Shown one piece after another: positions 17,903-22,756 of a stretch of 22,756 nucleotides of DNA; within the stretch, counting starts at the first letter, position 1, and each line of letters starts with the position of its first letter. Below the pieces are notes generated by a model. The model worked only from the letters and a program-made list of their open reading frames with translations, ran no database searches and had not been told where the DNA came from. A program made the position numbers and the translations under genes. Source of the stretch: JBBSMX01 sp038232935 (GTDB taxonomy: Bacteria; Bacteroidota; Rhodothermia; Rhodothermales; JANQRZ01). The DNA is taken from positions 1-22,756 of the forward strand of contig JBBSMX010000063.1 in assembly GCA_038232935.1 (NCBI GenBank), in the 5' to 3' direction.

Positions 17903-19576
17903 ATGCCGACCAACCTCCGGACAGAGCCGCTCGGGCCGAACGCCGTCCGCCGCGCGCTCCCCGTGCTGCGCGTCCCGGAAGGGCAGGAGCCCCTGCTCGA
18001 CGCCCTCGCCGCCGACGGTGAGATGGAGCTGCTCGAAGCCCTCCTGCCCGACTACGTCCGCGCCCAGCGCTGGTTCGGCGCGAAGGCCGAGGGCGACGTG
18101 CGCGTCGATATCGCCGACGCCGTGCGCATCCAGGCGTCGGCGCGCCCGGTCTACCTCTCGCTCCTCCGCATCGACGTCGCCGGCCGCACCGATGCCTACC
18201 TCCTCCCCCTCGCCACGGTGGCGGGCGACGAGGCCGAGCGGCTGCTCGCGGAGCGCCCCGCAGCCGCCGTAGTGTGGGTAGACGGGCCGGACGGACGGGT
18301 GCTCCTCTGCGACGCGACGGCGCTCGCGGACTTCTGGACAACGCTCTTCGACTGGTGGCAGCGGGGCGACACGGGCCGCTCGTTACGCGGCGTCTACGCG
18401 GGCGAGATGACTGCCGCGCTCGACGGCGCGCGCGCCTCGGCGGCCCACGCCCTATCCGGCGAGCAGAGCAACTCCGCCGCCCTCGTCGACACCGACAACG
18501 GTCGTCGTCTCTTCGTCAAGCTGTACCGTCGGCTAGAGCCGGGCGTCCATCCCGAGGTGGAGCTCCTCGGCCACCTCACCCGCTCGGGCTTCCGGTTCGT
18601 CCCCCGCCTCCTCGGCACGGCCACGGTCACGTTGCGGTGCGGCGAGGGGGTGTGCGCGCTGGGCGTCGTGCAGGAGGCAATCCCCGTTGAGAGCGACGGG
18701 TGGGCCTACGCGGTCGAGAAGGTAGAGAAGTTCTACGACCGCGTCCGGGGCCTCCCGCTTCCGAGTCCGAACGCGCCCGTGGATCCCGAGACGGGCCTGC
18801 CGGTGTGGCTCGAAGACGCCGCCCCCGAGATCGTCGAGCTCGCCCGCACACTCGGCGCCCGCACGGCGGAGATGCACCTCGCCCTCGCCGGAGCCGAAGC
18901 GCCCGAGCTCCGCCCGCAGGAGGGCAGCCCGGACGACACCGCCCTCCTCGTCGAGCGGATCCAGCGCGAGGCCGTCCGGACGCGCGCGATGCTGGACGCG
19001 CACGCCGGGCGAGCCGGGGGCCTCCCCTCGCATGCCGATTGGAACCGCGCCCGCGCCGGCCTCAACGCCCTCCGCGAGAGCGACGTCACCCGTCAGAAAA
19101 TCCGCATCCACGGCGACTACCACCTCGGCCAGACCGTCTTCTCCGGCGGCGAGTTCTACCTCCTCGACTTCGAGGGCGAGCCGACCCGATCCGTCGAGGA
19201 ACGGCGCCGGCACGACTACGCCCTGCGCGACGTGGCGGGCATGCTGCGCTCGCTCGCCTACGCCACCTACACGCCCCTCGCCGACAGCCTGTCCCGCTCC
19301 GGCGGGGATCCCCACGGCACGCTCGAACCGTGGGCGGAGCAGCTCGTCCACTGGTCCGATCTCACCTTCGTGGATGCCTACCTCCGCACGGCGGAAGGTG
19401 CGGGCTTCCTCCTCCCACGCGGCATCCGCCGGTCCTTCCTCTGGGCCTACCTCCTCGACAAGGCCCTCTACGAAGTCCGCTACGAGCTGAACCACCGCCC
19501 CGACTGGACGCGGATCCCGCTCCACAGCCTCCGCCGCCTGCTCCGCGAGCCTGCCTTTTTAAAGCCGACCCGCTGA
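17903..19576 (+). CDS. mak: Maltokinase (Mak/Pep2)
   Basis: The 557-residue kinase phosphorylates maltose to maltose-1-phosphate, the donor for GlgE. The N-terminal cap carries LLPDYVRAQRWFGAKA (47-62), the hallmark of maltokinases. The eukaryotic-like kinase fold follows, with Lys206 in RRLFVKLYRR for ATP binding, the catalytic loop HGDYHLGQ (403-410) and the metal-binding LLDFEGEP (Asp422). The Arg-rich SVEERRRHDYALRDVAGMLRS stretch follows, as in Pep2. In many bacteria this domain is fused to the C-terminus of TreS. Here it is a stand-alone gene and no TreS is present in the window. It is longer than the roughly 450-residue actinobacterial enzyme, partly from a 40-residue N-terminal extension. 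It sits 100 bp after glgE and 18 bp before glgB. Confidence 0.93.
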   Translation: MPTNLRTEPLGPNAVRRALPVLRVPEGQEPLLDALAADGEMELLEALLPDYVRAQRWFGAKAEGDVRVDIADAVRIQASARPVYLSLLRIDVAGRTDAYLLPLATVAGDEAERLLAERPAAAVVWVDGPDGRVLLCDATALADFWTTLFDWWQRGDTGRSLRGVYAGEMTAALDGARASAAHALSGEQSNSAALVDTDNGRRLFVKLYRRLEPGVHPEVELLGHLTRSGFRFVPRLLGTATVTLRCGEGVCALGVVQEAIPVESDGWAYAVEKVEKFYDRVRGLPLPSPNAPVDPETGLPVWLEDAAPEIVELARTLGARTAEMHLALAGAEAPELRPQEGSPDDTALLVERIQREAVRTRAMLDAHAGRAGGLPSHADWNRARAGLNALRESDVTRQKIRIHGDYHLGQTVFSGGEFYLLDFEGEPTRSVEERRRHDYALRDVAGMLRSLAYATYTPLADSLSRSGGDPHGTLEPWAEQLVHWSDLTFVDAYLRTAEGAGFLLPRGIRRSFLWAYLLDKALYEVRYELNHRPDWTRIPLHSLRRLLREPAFLKPTR

Positions 19577-19594
19577 CCCTCACCCGCATCTCTC

Positions 19595-21472
<1,878 letters not shown>

Positions 21473-21526
21473 CGCGACCCCTCTAATTTCCGGTAGGGAA
21501 AGGATCAAGGCGGCCAGCGAAACGCG

Positions 21527-22561
21527 ATGGCACGGACTTCAGCGGATGACGGACAGCGAGACGGGGGCTGGACCCTTCGGAAGAAGGTCCTGCTCGGCTA
21601 CGGGATCGTGCTTCTCCTGGCCGGGGTCGCCTTCGGCTGGGCTCTCGTCAACCTCCTCCGCCTTGGCGACGCCAGCGGTGCCATCCTCAGCGAGAACTAC
21701 CGGAGCATCATCGCAGCCGACTACATGATCGACGCGCTGGAGCGGCAGGACAGCGGTGTCCTCCTCTACATCCTCGGCTTCGAGGACGAGGGCGTACGGC
21801 AATTCCGTGAGAACCAGAGCGAGTTCTCGCAGTGGCTCGCCCGTGCGGAGGACAATGTCACGATCCCCGGAGAGGCCGTAGTCCTCCGGTCGATCGACTC
21901 CTCGTACACCGAGTACCTCGTCGCCTTCACCCGGTCGTTGCGGGGGAACGGTGCCGACGGCCCGCTCCGGATGCGCTACCACGAGGAGCTCCTCCCCTCG
22001 TTCCGCGCCGTACGGGAGTCGGTGAGCGCGCTCCGCCTCCTGAAAGAGGAGACCATGGCGGCGGCGAGCGACCGGGCCGGACGCGTGGCCCGGACGGCCA
22101 CATGGTCGGTGACGTTTGTAGGGGTCCTTACCCTCCTCTTTGGCCTCGCCTTCAGCCTCGTGCTCACGAACCGCCTCGTGCGCCCCATCCGCCGGATGCG
22201 TGAGGCGGCCGAGCATATCGCCGCGGGCGACTACGACGTGGACGTGCCGGCTGACTCGTCAGATGAGCTCGGCCTCCTCGCTGCTCAGTTCAACGAGATG
22301 ACCGATCGCCTACGCGCCTATCGCGACCTCAACGTCGAGCGGATCGTGGCGGAGCAGCGCAAGGGCGAGGCCATCATCGAGAGCATCCACGACGGCCTCG
22401 TCATCGTGGGGGCCGACCTCGTCATCCAGGGTATGAACCCGGCAGCCGCCGAGGGCACGTCGTCCCGTAAACGACGGTTTGGTACGGTGCCGGCGAGGAG
22501 AGAGTATCGGCTACCTCGGCATCTTCGGGGTGCCAGCCTTGCCGTGGGGAAGAGTTACTAG
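21527..22561 (+). CDS. Membrane sensor (HAMP, start of PAS), truncated histidine-kinase gene
   Basis: The intact-looking frame gives 344 residues: TM1 at about 20-44, a helical extracytoplasmic sensor of four-helix type (45-190), TM2 (192-214) and HAMP (213-265, LVRPIRRMREAAEHIAAGDYDVDV). A linker and the first part of a PAS domain follow (275-306, IIESIHDGLVIVGADLVIQGMNPAAA). This is the usual order in NtrY/KinB-like sensor histidine kinases. After MNPAAAEG the sequence turns into an Arg-rich tail with no PAS, HisKA or HATPase, ending in GKSY. The kinase half is therefore missing, most likely through an insertion at about 22450. A truncated protein could still be made but could not autophosphorylate. 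It starts 54 bp after glgB, perhaps a separate transcript. Confidence 0.75.
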   Translation: MARTSADDGQRDGGWTLRKKVLLGYGIVLLLAGVAFGWALVNLLRLGDASGAILSENYRSIIAADYMIDALERQDSGVLLYILGFEDEGVRQFRENQSEFSQWLARAEDNVTIPGEAVVLRSIDSSYTEYLVAFTRSLRGNGADGPLRMRYHEELLPSFRAVRESVSALRLLKEETMAAASDRAGRVARTATWSVTFVGVLTLLFGLAFSLVLTNRLVRPIRRMREAAEHIAAGDYDVDVPADSSDELGLLAAQFNEMTDRLRAYRDLNVERIVAEQRKGEAIIESIHDGLVIVGADLVIQGMNPAAAEGTSSRKRRFGTVPARREYRLPRHLRGASLAVGKSY

Positions 22562-22756
22562 GTCCTGGTGACATAAGAGTTACGCCGTGGGCCCCCGCCC
22601 CCCTCGGGGGGCTGGCGCGCAGCGACTGGGGGGGTCTCCGGGGCTCGGCCCACCCCCTCCGCCCCCTATGGGGGCACCTCCCCGAGGGGCTACGGTGTAT
22701 ACACATCGCCATGAGCCAGCGTCCACCCCTCGAAGAGCGCTCGGAAGCGGGTCAGA
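22452..22756. mobile_element. Probable end of an inserted mobile element (runs off the window)
   Basis: The break in the sensor gene is followed by a nested inverted repeat (ggcac/gtgcc, 22454-22491, with cgtcgt/acgacg inside). Next come two direct copies of aagagttac (22550-22558 and 22575-22583), then GC hairpins at 22597-22612, 22661-22675 and 22680-22689, and a perfect palindrome gtgtatacac (22695-22704). Two partial frames touch the window edge: plus from the ATG at 22711 (MSQRPPLEERSEAGQ), and minus ending at 22690 (RFRALFEGWTLAHGDVYTP). I cannot decide which is real or name the element family. Multiple terminal repeats would suit an IS21-like element, but this is only a guess. Confidence 0.42.
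22597..22612. terminator. Strong GC hairpin (gcccccc-tc-ggggggc)
   Basis: The 7-bp arms are perfect, with a two-base loop. A second hairpin, gccccc-tat-gggggc, lies at 22661-22675. Neither has a T-tract, so the terminator label is tentative. They may instead insulate the element from read-through or form its terminal structure. Confidence 0.3.

Noticed and set aside
22422..22712. 96-codon minus-strand frame at the right end
   Set aside because: Spans the gene break and GC hairpins; low-complexity Pro/Arg/Gly sequence.

Overview
The window is a GC-rich bacterial chromosome segment with two functional blocks: a heavy-metal (copper/silver) efflux operon on the minus strand (about 223-8825) and an alpha-glucan (glycogen, GlgE-type) metabolism cluster (about 9238-21472). 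The probable host is a member of the Rhodothermota/Bacteroidota. This is inferred from high GC, the absence of Shine-Dalgarno sequences before essentially every start, a TAnnTTTG-type -7 box before the metal operon, and the protein flavour. I cannot name a genus. A Gemmatimonadota-like host is a less likely alternative.

Metal block (all minus strand, so read from 8825 down to 223): a secreted Cys/Met-rich small protein; a TolC/CusC-type outer-membrane channel; the CusB-type adaptor with a heavy-metal-binding zinc-ribbon-like motif; a Spy/CpxP-like LTxxQ periplasmic protein; the CusA-type RND pump with the three methionines that carry Cu(I)/Ag(I) in E. coli CusA; a cupredoxin lipoprotein; and a VOC-family ring-cleaving dioxygenase. 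Junctions are tight: 4-bp ATGA overlap for cusC/cusB, then 2, 3, 28 and 48 bp. One transcript therefore could make a complete export and periplasmic copper-handling machine. No metal regulator gene lies in the window, but a 15-bp palindrome sits just upstream of the candidate promoter.

Glucan block: malQ (plus) converges on, and overlaps, a minus-strand pair glgX -> antiporter. The antiporter is a CPA2-type exchanger fused to UspA-like domains and a C-terminal PTS EIIA-type domain. Divergent from glgX runs glgE -> maltokinase (mak/pep2) -> glgB, followed by a membrane sensor gene. Together maltokinase makes maltose-1-phosphate, GlgE polymerises it, GlgB branches the product, GlgX debranches it, and MalQ recycles the oligosaccharides. 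Trehalose synthase (TreS), the usual source of maltose for this route, is not in the window.

The sensor gene (21527-22561) breaks off inside its PAS domain and ends in unrelated sequence. The following 200-300 bases hold direct repeats and GC hairpins, which I read as the end of an inserted mobile element. Several dispersed-repeat-like sequences are present: a repeat with 11-bp inverted ends that supplies the last part of cusC, two REP-like stretches between the metal operon and malQ, and an imperfect inverted repeat between glgE and mak. The first 222 bases are lower in GC and hold no convincing complete gene.
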